Below are positions 21,700-31,972 of a DNA stretch of 64,000 nucleotides, one piece after another (position 1 is the stretch's first letter; every line of letters starts with the position of its first letter). Source of the DNA: Bipolaris cookei (taxonomy: Eukaryota; Ascomycota; Dothideomycetes; Pleosporales; Pleosporaceae). The DNA is taken from NCBI GenBank assembly GCA_002286855.1, contig NRSV01000025.1:248001-312000 (forward strand), given 5' to 3'. The position numbers and the translations under genes were made by a program. The notes under the pieces were generated by a model. The model saw only the letters and a list, made by a program, of their open reading frames with translations. It made no database searches and was not told the DNA's origin.

Positions 21700-21906
21700 T
21701 GGGGTAATAGAAATGACATGACCACATCACTATGTGTATAGTGATTCTCTTGACGTGATATTACCAGTACTTTCCGTGAGGACATGGTTGGTCTCGAAAG
21801 TAATTGCTTCGGCGCGATGACGTTGTTCCCGCTGCATGCTAATTGTCTGTGCTTCCCCAAACATGTGTAGTAGCAACCATCCCACCACTGTCAAGGCCGC
21901 ATCACC

Positions 21907-22868
21907 ATGTCACAATTTACTGTATCACGCGCAGCCCTACGGTACAGCTTACATGGCGCCCCTCGCACATCACTGAGGCTCATTGAGGCGCCAGGCCGCA
22001 TTCTGTAAGCTCCAATGTTGCTTGGCGCAAACATGAAAGTTCCGCTCCGCTCACACCACCCAGGCCTGCTCTCCGCTTCACAACACTACAATGCTCTTCG
22101 CACGCCGTCCGCGAGTTTTCCTCGTACCAGCAGCTGCAAAAAAAGGCCGGTAAAGCGAATAAGTCACACGCCCGAACCGACTCGAACCCACCGGTGAACA
22201 GAGGTGCTCCTCCAACCCCCACCGATGAAGCCTACGACGTCTCTGGGCTGGAGTCGCAGATACTCAAGGCAATTGAGAAGCTCACGCATGAGCTGAGTCA
22301 GCTACGCAGCGGAGGAAAGCTCAACCCGGATATTGTAGAGAGCTTGAAGGTGCAGTTGGGCACGGCTGGACATGGCAAAGAGATTGTGAGGTTGGGAGAT
22401 ATTGCCCAAGTCGTTCCAAGAGGAAGAGTACTGAATGTCATCTGCGGAGATGAAGGGGTATGTTCCGACAGCATCCATAGTATACGACTGCAGCATGTCC
22501 AGGCTAACATTCAACAGCACATCAAGCCCATAACCACCGCCATTGCCGCTTCACCGCACTCTCTTACACCCCTCTCCCCCGAACCCTCCAATCCTCTGAC
22601 CATTCAGGTCCCTCTGCCGCCACCAACTGGAGAATCACGTCGTGCAGCGGTCGAGTTGGCTGTCAAGGCTGCCGAGCGTGCCGACAAGCTCATACAACAG
22701 GCCCGACAGGAACACAACAAGAAGCTCCGAAAGTACGATGTCAACCGCGAAGTGCTCCCGGATGATCTACAAAAAGCCAAGAAGTTAATGGAAGAGGTGG
22801 TTAAGAAGGGCCATATTGAGGTTAAGCGCATCAGTGACGGTGCCAAAAGGGTCCTTGAAAGCCAATAG
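21907..22868 (+). CDS. RRF1: Mitochondrial ribosome recycling factor
   Basis: Releases mitochondrial ribosomes from mRNA after termination. Exon 1 is 21907-22004 (presequence MSQFTVSRAALRYSLHG). Intron 22005-22063 follows (GTAAGC...CCCAG). Exon 2 starts at 22064 and runs on into REFSSYQQLQKKAGKANKSH, a typical entry to fungal mitochondrial RRF. A second intron, 22458-22517 (GTATGT, GCTAAC branch, CAACAG), is 60 bp long and free of stops in frame. Removing it joins GDEG to HIKPITTAI, as the family requires, and leaves about 280 residues. The RRF domain shows QILKAIEKLTHELSQLRSGG and the C-terminal helices KKLRKYDVNREVLPDDLQKA. Confident. Confidence 0.92.
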
Positions 22869-23053
22869 CGGCACACAGGCTGTACATATTGTATACGTAT
22901 CCGATGCTCCGAATTTTGACATGATGTATTGAAATGTCTAGAGGCTGCCCTTTGCGTTACCCGGTTCAATCTTTGACCAAACGGCTTGATTGTTTATCAT
23001 GCGCCATGGCTTACCTCATAGGCAGACACGGCATGGGTCCTTCACCTCGTTTA

Positions 23054-23162
23054 TCCGTGCCAAGGCGTAGCTTATGACTAAGCTACGTCAGCTGCGCTGA
23101 CACTCGCCGCAGGCGAGTGCCGACGCTCTCAACGCTATTACCGTCCCAACGCTATTTTTTTG
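23054..23162 (+). repeat. Left TIR of the pogo-like element, built of consecutive hairpins
   Basis: It starts TCCGTGCCAAGGC. It contains three adjoining perfect palindromes: 23067-23086 (8-bp arms, TGAC loop), 23087-23101 (6-bp arms) and 23101-23119 (8-bp arms, GCA loop). It then carries CAACGCTATT twice before a T run. Confidence 0.93.
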
Positions 23163-23200
23163 CAACTTTATCACTCAAATCTATTCTTGTATCCACCACA

Positions 23201-24910
23201 ATGGCCCAATTACAAATCTCAATTAATGATCGTATTAAAGAGATCTTAGAGTTTATCAAAGATACCCCAAAGCCCAATTTTAAGCAGCTTGCGCGTGAAC
23301 ACGGTGTTCCATACCATCGATTACTCGCCCGATCAAAAGGCCGCTAAACACGCTCTGAGCGTCCCTCTACCACATACAAGCTTGCTAAGGCGCAAGACCA
23401 AGCGCTGTACGATTATATCGCACGCCTTGATGAACTTGGCGTTTGTGTACGACTGCCTATGATTGTATCGTGTGCCAATTATCTTCTTCAACAAGCTCAC
23501 GGTGGTCCTGGTCCTCCACCAACTGCAAGCTCGCGATGGGCAAAACAATGGCTCAAACGGCAGCCTGAGCTTCACGTACGACGACAGCGATCTCTCAATC
23601 TTAATTGCGCACTTGCGCATGATTCAGACTCTATTATTAAGTGGTTTAATACCTTTACGAGCCTAATTCAGACGCATGGTATCCCACCATCAGACATCTG
23701 GAACTTTGACGAGACTGGCTTTCGCATTGGGATTGGAAAAGACCAGTGGGTTGTTACTTTTGAGCCTCGCCGCCGTGTCTATTTACCAACGCCTGATGAT
23801 CGTACATCATTAACTGTAACCGAGTGCGTCAATGCCGCGGGCTACGCTATCCCACCAATGATTATTATTGAAGGCGACGCACTCCTTGAGCGCTACTTTA
23901 CCGATTTACCTGACAATTACCTTGTTGCACACAGCGACAGTGGCTACACAAATGATCAATTAAGTCTTGAGTGGGTAAAGCACTTCGTACGACAGAGCCA
24001 GAAGCACACTCAAGGGGTATATCGGCTGCTTTTATTCGACGGATTTGATTCACACTGCACCCAAGAGTTTCTAGAAGTTCTTGAGGATCACAACGTTATT
24101 GCCTATCGCCTGCCTCCACATACATCTCACTTTCTCCAACCGCTTGATGTGGGCTGTTTCCAGCCGTACAAGCACTGGCACGCGCAGGCTGTTGATCATG
24201 CAACCCGAACAGGCTGTACAGCTTTTAACAAGGTTGAGTTCTTGGCTGCTATCGAGTCAATCCGCGCCTACACATTCAAGTCTCGTACAATACAAAAAGG
24301 CTGGCGGGACTCAGGATTGTATCCATTGAATATCAAGTGCGTTAAGAATAATATACAGAGGGATTTCGCTGATTGGGATGCTGATTGCCAAGAAACTGAT
24401 ACTAGTAGTAGTAATAGTAGCAGCAACGCTACTATAGATGGAACACCACCACCACTGGAGCTAAACACACCTCTAACAATCCGGACGCTTAAGCGCAATA
24501 TTGAATATTGCCTAGAGAATGAGGAGCTTAGTAAGAACGTTAAGCGTACGCTGTTTGGAGCGTATAATATATCTGTTGCTGGAGACCAAGCAATCGGTGA
24601 ACTGCGCACCATGACTTCAATTGCACAATCGCGGCGATCACGCCAACAGAGGACCCGCACGATTCTTAAATCTTCAATGGGAGTTATTTACTCCCATTCG
24701 GCACGAAAGATGGTTCAAAATAAGCTTGCAGCTGAGTTGAGCCAGCTTGAGTTTGAATATTCGAAGATGAAGGGCATACCAATTATGAAAAAGAAGCGGC
24801 ATTTCCGAGCTTACCAACCAGTACACGAACAGTTACAGCGTGTGTGGGCGTCAATGCGTGCGGCTGGATTACTATCTTATGAAAATCAGTATGAGAACTG
24901 GCGTGGTTGA
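23201..24910 (+). pseudogene. Pogo-like transposase with a single in-frame stop
   Basis: A frame of 569 codons from MAQLQISINDRIKEIL to the TGA at 24910, interrupted only by TAA at 23345-23347, probably CAA to TAA (a CpA to TpA change). The N-terminus holds a Psq-like helix-turn-helix (FKQLAREHGVPYHRLLARS). A CENP-B/Tc5-like part follows (SSRWAKQWLKRQPELH). The DDE domain is next, with NFDETGF near 23,705, LLLFDGFDSH near 24,035 and HFLQPLDVGCF near 24,135, supplying all three acidic residues. No further damage is visible, so it is a very young casualty. No C-terminal zinc knuckle is present, unlike the Fot1-like copies. Confidence 0.9.
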
Positions 24911-24940
24911 GTAATTATTCAATAATATATCTGGGGTGTA

Positions 24941-25049
24941 CAAAAAAATAGCGTTGGGACGGTAATAGCGTTGAGAGCGTCGGCACTCGCCTGCGGCGAG
25001 TGTCAGCGCAGCTGACGTAGCTCAGTCATAAGCTACGCCTTGGCACGGA
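24941..25049 (-). repeat. Right TIR of the pogo-like element
   Basis: Reverse complement of 23054-23162. The only mismatch (A to G) falls in the outermost hairpin and breaks one base pair of it. Confidence 0.93.
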
Positions 25050-25051
25050 TA

Positions 25052-25767
25052 CCTATATTGTTACGTCAAGAATACGCTTACACCGATGACGTTTAGCCCA
25101 AGATAGTGACTGCCCGCGAAGTGTTCTTGTAAAATCAACTGGCCGTGGAAGGCAGGTTAACAAGTGAGGCTTGAAAGAAAATTCGCCAACATACATATTA
25201 ATGAGTCAAAAAAGGGCTTTCGGCTGTCGTGTCAAACTATTTCCGGCCATCTCTACGTACCATGCCTCAGCCATGACTGACATCACATCCGATCGACAAC
25301 GCATCGCATACGCCGCACCTCATTTGCTGACATGCGCATGCGGCGGGTAAGCTGGACGGAAACGGCGTTTCCGCAATAATTTGGTTGGACCTTACAAGAA
25401 GGCTTGCCCATTGCAATGGCAAAAGTATTGCATGCGTCCACTCAGATGCACCCTGCAGTCAGCACTCTCGACAGCCTCGCTCTGTCCGTTGCTAGACCGC
25501 TCTTCGACCGCCACACTACAGCCTGACCTATTGTTGAGTGTGGCATCTACTCCAGCATGTCCCCACATTGTAGCATATTCACCGTATGCAAAGAAAATAA
25601 TCCCCGGGTTACTTTACCCGTCCGCTGTTAATACACTCTTTTGTGCGCTCCTCACCCGAGACCGTCGGCATTGCAACGCTGGAAAGAAATCGCGTAGCAA
25701 CCGCACCACCGTACATGGTTCTAGTGCTGGGCACAGCTCACATTAATATTTAGCAGTGACTTCAATC
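25052..25767. other. Intergenic region upstream of the membrane-protein gene
   Basis: About 700 bp without a supportable gene. It follows the transposon directly and should contain the promoter of the gene at 25768. Confidence 0.5.
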
Positions 25768-27037
25768 ATGGCGCCGCTCAGCAACATCAATGGCAAATTT
25801 CTAGCTATGAGCAAGCGGTGGCCCGAGCCAGCTACAACCCGCACTTCACCACCCACGCGAGCCAGCATGACTCTTGAAGGAGGATTCCTAGAAGCATGGG
25901 CACAGGGATACAACGTGGGCAGCTTCATGATTCTCATATTAATTGTCCTCTGCAACTACCGGTCTGGAATCTTGCTTCATAAACTTATACTACTCGAGGT
26001 GAGACCAACCCCTGCCTATAGTCCAAATCACATTCTGATATTCAAAGCTCCTCCTCGCAATCTGGCACGGAACCTTTATCTTCTTTAAGGACCCGCAATA
26101 TGGGTGGTATCTCTCATCCACCGCCCTCCTCCTCTTCATCTCCTACTTCCTACACAACGTCGTCGCCTGGCTAAAAATCCGGCCCTTCCTCCCCCTCTGG
26201 GGCTCTCGCTTCTTCATCATCTCTCTCCTCTGCGTGCAACCCTTCTGGATTGTCGAAGCCTGGTCCAACTTCGCCTACTTTAACCAACTCGCTACAGGAT
26301 CCAGAGTCAATCTCCGCACGCGGCCCTGGGAAGCCCTAGTCCGTGACCCCTGGTGGATCTTCACAACCTGGAAACTCATCAACGCCATTAAAAAGACATA
26401 TACATTTAGCTTGTGGACATTGATCAGAATCAACCGCCGCTTCAGCGTAATGCTAGCCTGCATGATCCTTTCCATCATCTTCGTCTTCACCGACGCTGCC
26501 ATCAGTGCAGCAAAACTATCAGCCAGCAGCGGCATAAATCCCTACTGGCGCTTCGCCCTCGTTTTTAAATGTGCCTCGGATACTATTTTCCTGGATGACT
26601 TCAAATCCATGCTCGACGACATCATCGCGCAAAAATTCAATTCCACAGCGGATACCACTGCGCCGCGCGGCTCCATGTCACGAAATGGCGGTGCCGCGAA
26701 CAAACGCTCGCGATCCATATCGCGGGAGGAGGCTATGGAATCGAACGTGCTGGAAAGATTGCGTACGCCGTCGGTTAGTACGCGGAATAGCCAGTCTAGA
26801 TCTTCGAGACCGCAATTTGGATCGTTTTTTTCGTCGACATCGAACCAAATGGCGAGAGAGACGCCGTTGATTCATTTATATCCGCCAGAAGCGAGTGAGG
26901 CTTCTTGTTCGAGACATCGCAGCTATGATAGCCAGAGTCATGTAGTATTAACGAGGCCGATTCATGCGTTATATCGGAATCATGAACTTAGGGCTACAGA
27001 GAGTGATGGGAGTTTGCTTATTGGAAGATTGGTTTGA
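25768..27037 (+). CDS. Multi-span membrane protein, uncharacterised
   Basis: Exon 1 is 25768-25998 and exon 2 is 26048-27037, with a 49-bp phase-0 intron (GTGAGA...AAAG). The product is about 406 residues. The ATG at 25768 is in good context and is the first ATG of the frame. About five hydrophobic spans are visible: SFMILILIVLCNY, then LLLAIWHGTFIFF created across the splice, WYLSSTALLLFISYFL, RFFIISLLCVQPFWIVEAW and MLACMILSIIFVFTDAAI. Between them lie the motifs TRPWEALVRDPWWIFTTW and NPYWRFALVFKCASDTIFLD, which look conserved. The last 140 residues are a Ser/Arg-rich, presumably cytosolic tail. It looks like an unnamed fungal integral membrane family; the function is unknown. Confidence 0.82.
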
Positions 27038-27540
27038 GGGTGGAAAGAATAGAAAGGAAGTGGTAGGGGTGGGGGCTGGGGTTGAGGGGGAGGATTGTAC
27101 AAGATATGCCTGCTGGCAGGCCATCGTAATGGAATCTTGGGATATGGAAGTTTGGAAAGGTGAATTATAGGGCTATGTATGTGTATAATTGGGAAGGAGA
27201 ACTAGGGAAAGGGGGATTATACGGCGCGTGCTATGCATTATACCCCACGGCGCTTGCTGGATTTATTTTATGGATATAGGGACTGGGTACGGAGTATCTC
27301 GTAAGCTTCGTTAGTCGTTAGTTGCTCATGTTTAGTTCATTGGACGTTTTTATGCAATTAATTGATCAGTAGTCTTGAGCTCAACTGCAAGAGTGGTAGG
27401 ATGTAGATGTGTAGAAGAATATTGATGCGAGAAAGTGATTCGAGATTAGAGAAGACTATTGTAGCAGAGCCGAAGCTCTTTTAGTTAGAAGTGTAGGTGT
27501 GGATCCCGTAAAGAAATTGGTAGAGGTAGTCATTCGTTGG
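27038..27540. other. 3' flank of the membrane-protein gene and LINE junction zone
   Basis: A G-rich 3' flank gives way to AT-rich sequence. The 5' truncation point of the following LINE cannot be fixed by eye and lies somewhere near 27,300-27,550. Confidence 0.4.
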
Positions 27541-29040
27541 TAACTTTGGACAGCAATCGCTGGAATTGAATTGGATAAAGAAAGAGCAGTCCAACTAGTC
27601 AAAACCCACCCAATCGCGAATGCCATTTCAAGGACTCAAGCAATAGATCTTCGACGTTCCAGAAAGTCAGGCCAACTCAGACAGCTACTCAAGATTACAA
27701 ACTCAATTCCAAGTACACACAATAGAGATATAGAAAAAATCATTCCATATAGGTTTAGGCCATGGAATAGTCTTAACTACAAAGTCACAATCTCTAAGAA
27801 GACTAAGGAAGACGAAGTGACTGCGCACACAACGTACATCCAATCAAGGACAGGAGACAACGTCATAGCAGTCTACAGCTCAACCCAAGAAGAGATGCAC
27901 TCAGAAAAGACAAACATTGGCGAATCCCAACTAGTCTACAACGGAGAACTAGAGGGGGTTATAAGAGAATTCGAATACGCCACTAAGAACACAAGAAGGG
28001 ACCAAGAAATCCACGTCTATGCAGACAACCAGGCAGCAATCTACAGGCTCAGCAGCTTTCCAGACAGCCCCGGACAACAGTGGTTACTTCTGTGCCTGAA
28101 AGCAGCCAAAACAGCTCAATCCAAAAAAGCGAGCATCCATCTCCAACGGGCACCGGGCCATACAGCAATCGAGGGAAACGAGAGAGCAGACGCCTTAGCC
28201 AAGGAAGCAGCCAAAGAGGAGCCAAACTCGACAGCAACAAGCCTCGCCTTTCTAGGCACAGAAATAAGAAAGCTACAGCTAACAGACAAACAGCAAGAGT
28301 GGCAGAAGTATAGGGAAAAAGCTATGCAGGCCAATAAGCACACTTACTCTGCCAAATTTGGCTTCACTACCTCTAAAATCATTCAAATTCCAAGAGGTAC
28401 ACCAAGGGACATCTCAAGCGCCTTCTTCTCGCTCAAGCTAGGCCATGGCTACTTCAACGCCTACCTAGAGAGAATAAAGAAGAAAGACTCAAATCTCTGC
28501 AGCTGTAGGAGAGTGCGAACACCAGAGCACATCCTCCTATACTGCTGGCACTACGATAGCGAAAGACAAGTGCTGGAAGCAACTCTTCGCCAGAGCAATC
28601 CGACAATCCAACTAATCCCTCACACTAGTAAGGGCAGAGAGATTACACTAGCCTTTATATCCAAAACTCGAGTGGGCATAAGGGGCTGGCACCTAGGCCA
28701 AGACCAAGAAGACTAGACCAAATTGCGACGACAGAGAGACACTGTCTAGAACTACCAACAGCTTTCTTTCTTTATTTCATTTTCTCTCTTACTCTAATCT
28801 TGTTTCATCAACCCTAAAGAGCCTGCTGGAAGGCAGCCTCGCTGCCCCACATCTCTTCCTGTTTGTCAAACTGCTCTTCAGCACACGGGATCTGCTAGAG
28901 GCATAGCCTAAAGCGGATAGCAACCAAGGCACAATAAGCGTACTATACAACGAAACCCCAATACCACAACCAAGCACCTAGAACGGCCCCTGGCCAAAGC
29001 CTTACATAGTCCCTGACTGCATATAGACTCTAATGGAATA
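27541..29040 (+). mobile_element. 5'-truncated Tad1-like LINE, copy 1 (RNase H region and 3' tail)
   Basis: Only the 3' part of a non-LTR retrotransposon remains. An open frame at 27571-28716 encodes the RNase H region, with HVYADNQAAIYRL and QRAPGHTAIEGNERADALAK. A Cys/His module follows (CSCRRVRTPEHILLYC), then WHLGQDQED. The 3' untranslated part matches LINE copy 2 at 36 kb in patches (CTGGAAGGCAGCCT, GGCCAAAG, TACATAG). The tail reaches ATGGAATA at 29040, where a DNA transposon has inserted. Compared with copy 2, 19 codons are missing near 27,870, including the first catalytic Asp of RNase H (YSDAS in copy 2). It is therefore enzymatically dead although open. Confidence 0.88.
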
Positions 29041-30116
29041 ACGTGGTTCACAAGCGAGTCGGCCACTTTGGACGGGCGCATCCCCATCAACACTATAACG
29101 CGTGTCTCAACAACCCACCTCTCAAACTTCATATACTGAATCAGATCTTCAGCTTGATCTTTTTGATATCTAAAAAAACGTGTTCAAAGCCAAAGACGTG
29201 CTGCTACTATTTATAATGTGCCTCGAACTACTCTCCAAGACCGACGTTCTGGGAAGCGCCTCCGACGCGACTGTGAAGCCAACTCAAAGCGTCTTAATAA
29301 GCTAGAAAAGGAGGCTATAGTTAAGCGTATTCTTGAAGAGTCTACGCGAGGATTTGCGTCTACGAAGACTGAAGTTCGAGCAATGGCTGATAAACTCCTG
29401 CATGAGCGCGCCAGCGACCTCACTGGCAAGAACTGGGTTGATAACTTTGTCAAGCGAACTCCTGAGCTCAGTACGCGCTGGAGCCGTCCTTACGATCACC
29501 AGCGAGCTGCCTGCGAAGACCCAGCGGCTATCCAGCGCTGGTTCGACTTAGTCCAGGCGACAAAGCAGAAGTAGGGTATTGTAGACGACGATATCTACAA
29601 CTTTGACGAAACTGGCTTTATGATGGGCAAGATTTTATCATAGTTAGTTATCACAGGCTCAGAAGGATATGGAAAAAAGAAGCGGATACAGCCAGGCAAC
29701 CATGAGTGGGTTACTGTGATCCAAAGCGTGGGCGCTTTGGGTCGCCGGCTACTCTTCAAGAGGCTCTAGACGAATCAAACAAGCGTAAGAGCCGCAAGCG
29801 TCGATACGTGCGGACAGAAGAGACTTTTACTGTTGGTGAGGTACAAGAAGTATTAGCTGAACAGGCGGGTAGCAGTCGTGACGATGGTGAGAGTGCGTCG
29901 AAGAGGGTGCGAGGAGAGAGGCGGTGCGGGCGTTGCAAGCAGACTGGACACAACGCTCGTACCTGCGTAGTTGAGATAGATAGTGCAAGTTATAGCGGCA
30001 ATTCTGATAATTAACTTGGTATATTACAATAGTTTATTGACTGTGATAAAGATACGTGATAACGTCTTTATGGCGACGCGCTGGTACAAAGTGGCCGACT
30101 CGCTTGTGAACCACGT
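29041..30116 (+). mobile_element. Fot1/pogo-like transposon with internal deletion (copy 2), nested in a LINE tail
   Basis: A 1076-bp element with perfect 30-bp TIRs (29041-29070 and 30087-30116, starting ACGTGGTTCACAAGCG) and TA duplications at 29039-29040 and 30117-30118. The middle of the transposase is deleted. The left TA is the end of the LINE 3' tail ATGGAATA, so this insertion is younger than the LINE. Confidence 0.92.
29112..30014 (+). pseudogene. Fot1-like transposase with the catalytic middle deleted
   Basis: The N-terminal part (29218-29574) matches copy 1 closely (RRSGKRLRRDCEANSKRLNK, KNWVDNFVKRTPELS). After stops at about 29572 (TAG) and 29641 (TAG where copy 1 has CAG), the sequence reaches HEWVTVIQSVGALG. 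It then jumps directly to the C-terminal module ESNKRKSRKRRYV with zinc knuckle RCGRCKQTGHNARTC, ending at 30014. The region carrying the second and third catalytic Asp is gone. The C-terminal part lies in another frame. Confidence 0.88.
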
Positions 30117-30229
30117 TATATACTACAGACTATAACATATTTTAGTGGTGATGAGGTGTTGTATATAGGAGGCTTGATAGCTTGTTAGGGTGGCGCCCTC
30201 GCTATATAGTCACGTTCGATATGTTGCTC

Positions 30230-31316
30230 ATAAATCTTGTTCTGAACCACACAACAGGTCTGCAAATTTTTGGTTCAATATCTCGGCATGTTCAAGAATG
30301 ATTTTGACTATATCTACACCAATTGAGACGTCGCGAAGGAAGTACTTGGACATGTATCAGCGCAGTTCCAGGACAATCTCAAAGGGCAATCGACCAATCA
30401 TGTAACCTGATTAAGCGTTCAGTATTGGCAGTGACGTTATTGGTCCTCCACCCCCTTCCCTCAATGCTTGGGCGAAGCAACACAGGTAACAATCATGTCA
30501 ACCTTATCAAAACTGTTTTTCATGCATGTTCAATTCGTCTTTGCTTCTGTTACAACAGCCCTACCCGCAATCATGTCAAACCTGAACACATGGTCATAAG
30601 CACCATGCGCAAACTATCACAATGCACGTGCAATGTGATATTGACTGCACTAACTCCGATTGTCCCAGTACCAAGGTTTTCTCATTGATGCCCTCATGCT
30701 GGGTTGACTTTCGGTTCTCACGAACTTCGACATTGCAGTTGATTAGCCGATCGTCACATGATGATAACAGCCATTGAAATGAGCCCATTTGTAAGTCGAC
30801 ATGTTATCGCTCCGATCAAATGTGTGACATGCCTAATGGGAGTACCAAAGTGTGTCAATTGCCATTCGAAATTCTGTTGCCTCAGTCTTACCCCTCTCCT
30901 TTGGACAAATATCACATACATATGCGCACAACAATACCTATCAATAATGATAATCTCGCTTGGCATATTTCCGTATAATAAACAAAAATATGTTTCTTAA
31001 AATTCATCCAAGAGAACGGTCTTGTAATTTGAACTCAGCCACCACTATACTCCCTGCATGTCTCAGGATAGCTGTTGGTGGGCATCGACAGATTCCGTTC
31101 CTAGTGTCCAATGCCCTTCAAACTCCCACATGAGCTTGACTTGTACCTTTGTTGAAACCATATTGCCTACATCTATATGGGCATCATTACGCACGGTTGA
31201 CAATGTCATGTGTTCAATAAATTGGCCATGTCAGAACCCATCCACCAGACTAGATTGGGCATAACTCCCGTGTGGACTCCACTGTCCTTCTACATAATAA
31301 ACTAGAAAATCGCCTT
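30230..31316 (+). repeat. Outer, diverged part of the inverted duplication (arm A)
   Basis: Read on the plus strand, this matches the minus strand of about 39745-40810 in many patches at an estimated 65-80% identity. Examples are CCAATCATGT near 30396 with the reverse of about 40650, AATGATTTTGA near 30295, and TTCTGTTGCCTCAGTC near 30870 with TTCTGTGGCCTCAGTC in the other arm. No gene is recognised. It shows that the duplication extends well beyond the identical block. Confidence 0.75.
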
Positions 31317-31887
31317 GCGTTGCGCCTAATTAATTATGCTGCCTAATTGTACTATTTTAAGCGCTTGTGCTTGACGCGGTATTCACTGCCAGCCAGTATT
31401 TATCATTTCACCTTGCCCAGTCTTGATTGGCCCACTTGATACGACAGTCCTGCAGGCGTATTGCGCCACGGCGCTACCACGGATGTCTGCTACATGATTG
31501 GCGCAACTACCTCCCTCCCTCCCGAAGCCGCCCAACGCTCCATGTGTTGTCAGGCTATAGCGCTAAAGACATCAATGCTACAGGTCTGATTCTCAAGCCA
31601 AGTACATCTCTATATCCAAATGACTGAATTGTCTGTTCTAGATGCACACTTGTGCCTTCGATTGTTTTTCGAAGCGCAAATCCACAACCCGATCATCTTT
31701 GCTAGATAACTTGCCGCTCGCTTACCAGTAGCCGATAAGCGCCTGGTCCTTGGTATCTTTATTCTTGCAAGAAGGCCCGCATAGTACAGGCGCGACTACC
31801 AATGATGGACTCCATCACCTTATTCAAAACATCACCTTCAGTAATAGATTATGTCTTCTCAAACTTTGATTAGCAGTTGTTCATGCG
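31317..31887 (+). promoter_or_regulatory. Shared upstream region of DUF3176 gene A (identical to that of gene B)
   Basis: The 571 bp before the start codon are identical in both paralogues, so the two genes should share proximal promoter and 5' leader. The leader ends with a two-codon upstream frame, ATG CGA TGA (31883-31891), whose stop overlaps the main ATG at 31888. No certain TATA or factor site can be assigned by eye. Confidence 0.6.
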
Positions 31888-31972
31888 ATGACAGGAGCAC
31901 AAGAGAATATTCTACCCTTTACTTCCAATGAATCTCAATTTTCATACATGCCAACGGGCGAAAGTGCACCCA
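31317..31972 (+). repeat. Identical inverted-repeat arm A (656 bp)
   Basis: Base-for-base identical to the reverse complement of 39089-39744, checked line by line. It covers 571 bp upstream of DUF3176 gene A plus its first 28 codons. The first mismatches are at about 31316 (outer end) and 31973 (inner end). Sequence on both sides remains homologous but clearly diverged. Confidence 0.95.

Larger units (their letters stand above)
23054..25049 (+). mobile_element. Pogo-like DNA transposon with 109-bp terminal inverted repeats, nearly intact
   Basis: A 1996-bp element with TA duplications at 23052-23053 and 25050-25051. The terminal inverted repeats (23054-23162 and 24941-25049) match over about 109 bp with a single difference. 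One transposase gene fills the interior with one in-frame stop. It belongs to a different family from copies 1 and 2, because the TIRs share no sequence with them. Confidence 0.94.

Noticed and set aside
27571..28716. 381-codon open frame as a host RNase H gene
   Set aside because: Its sequence, 3' UTR and tail match a second LINE copy at 34.8-36.2 kb, and it lacks the first catalytic Asp.
31427..31627. 66-codon frame conserved perfectly between 31427-31627 (+) and 39434-39634 (-)
   Set aside because: The whole surrounding DNA is identical between the arms, so protein identity says nothing about coding. No motif, and it lies in the upstream region of DUF3176 A and B.
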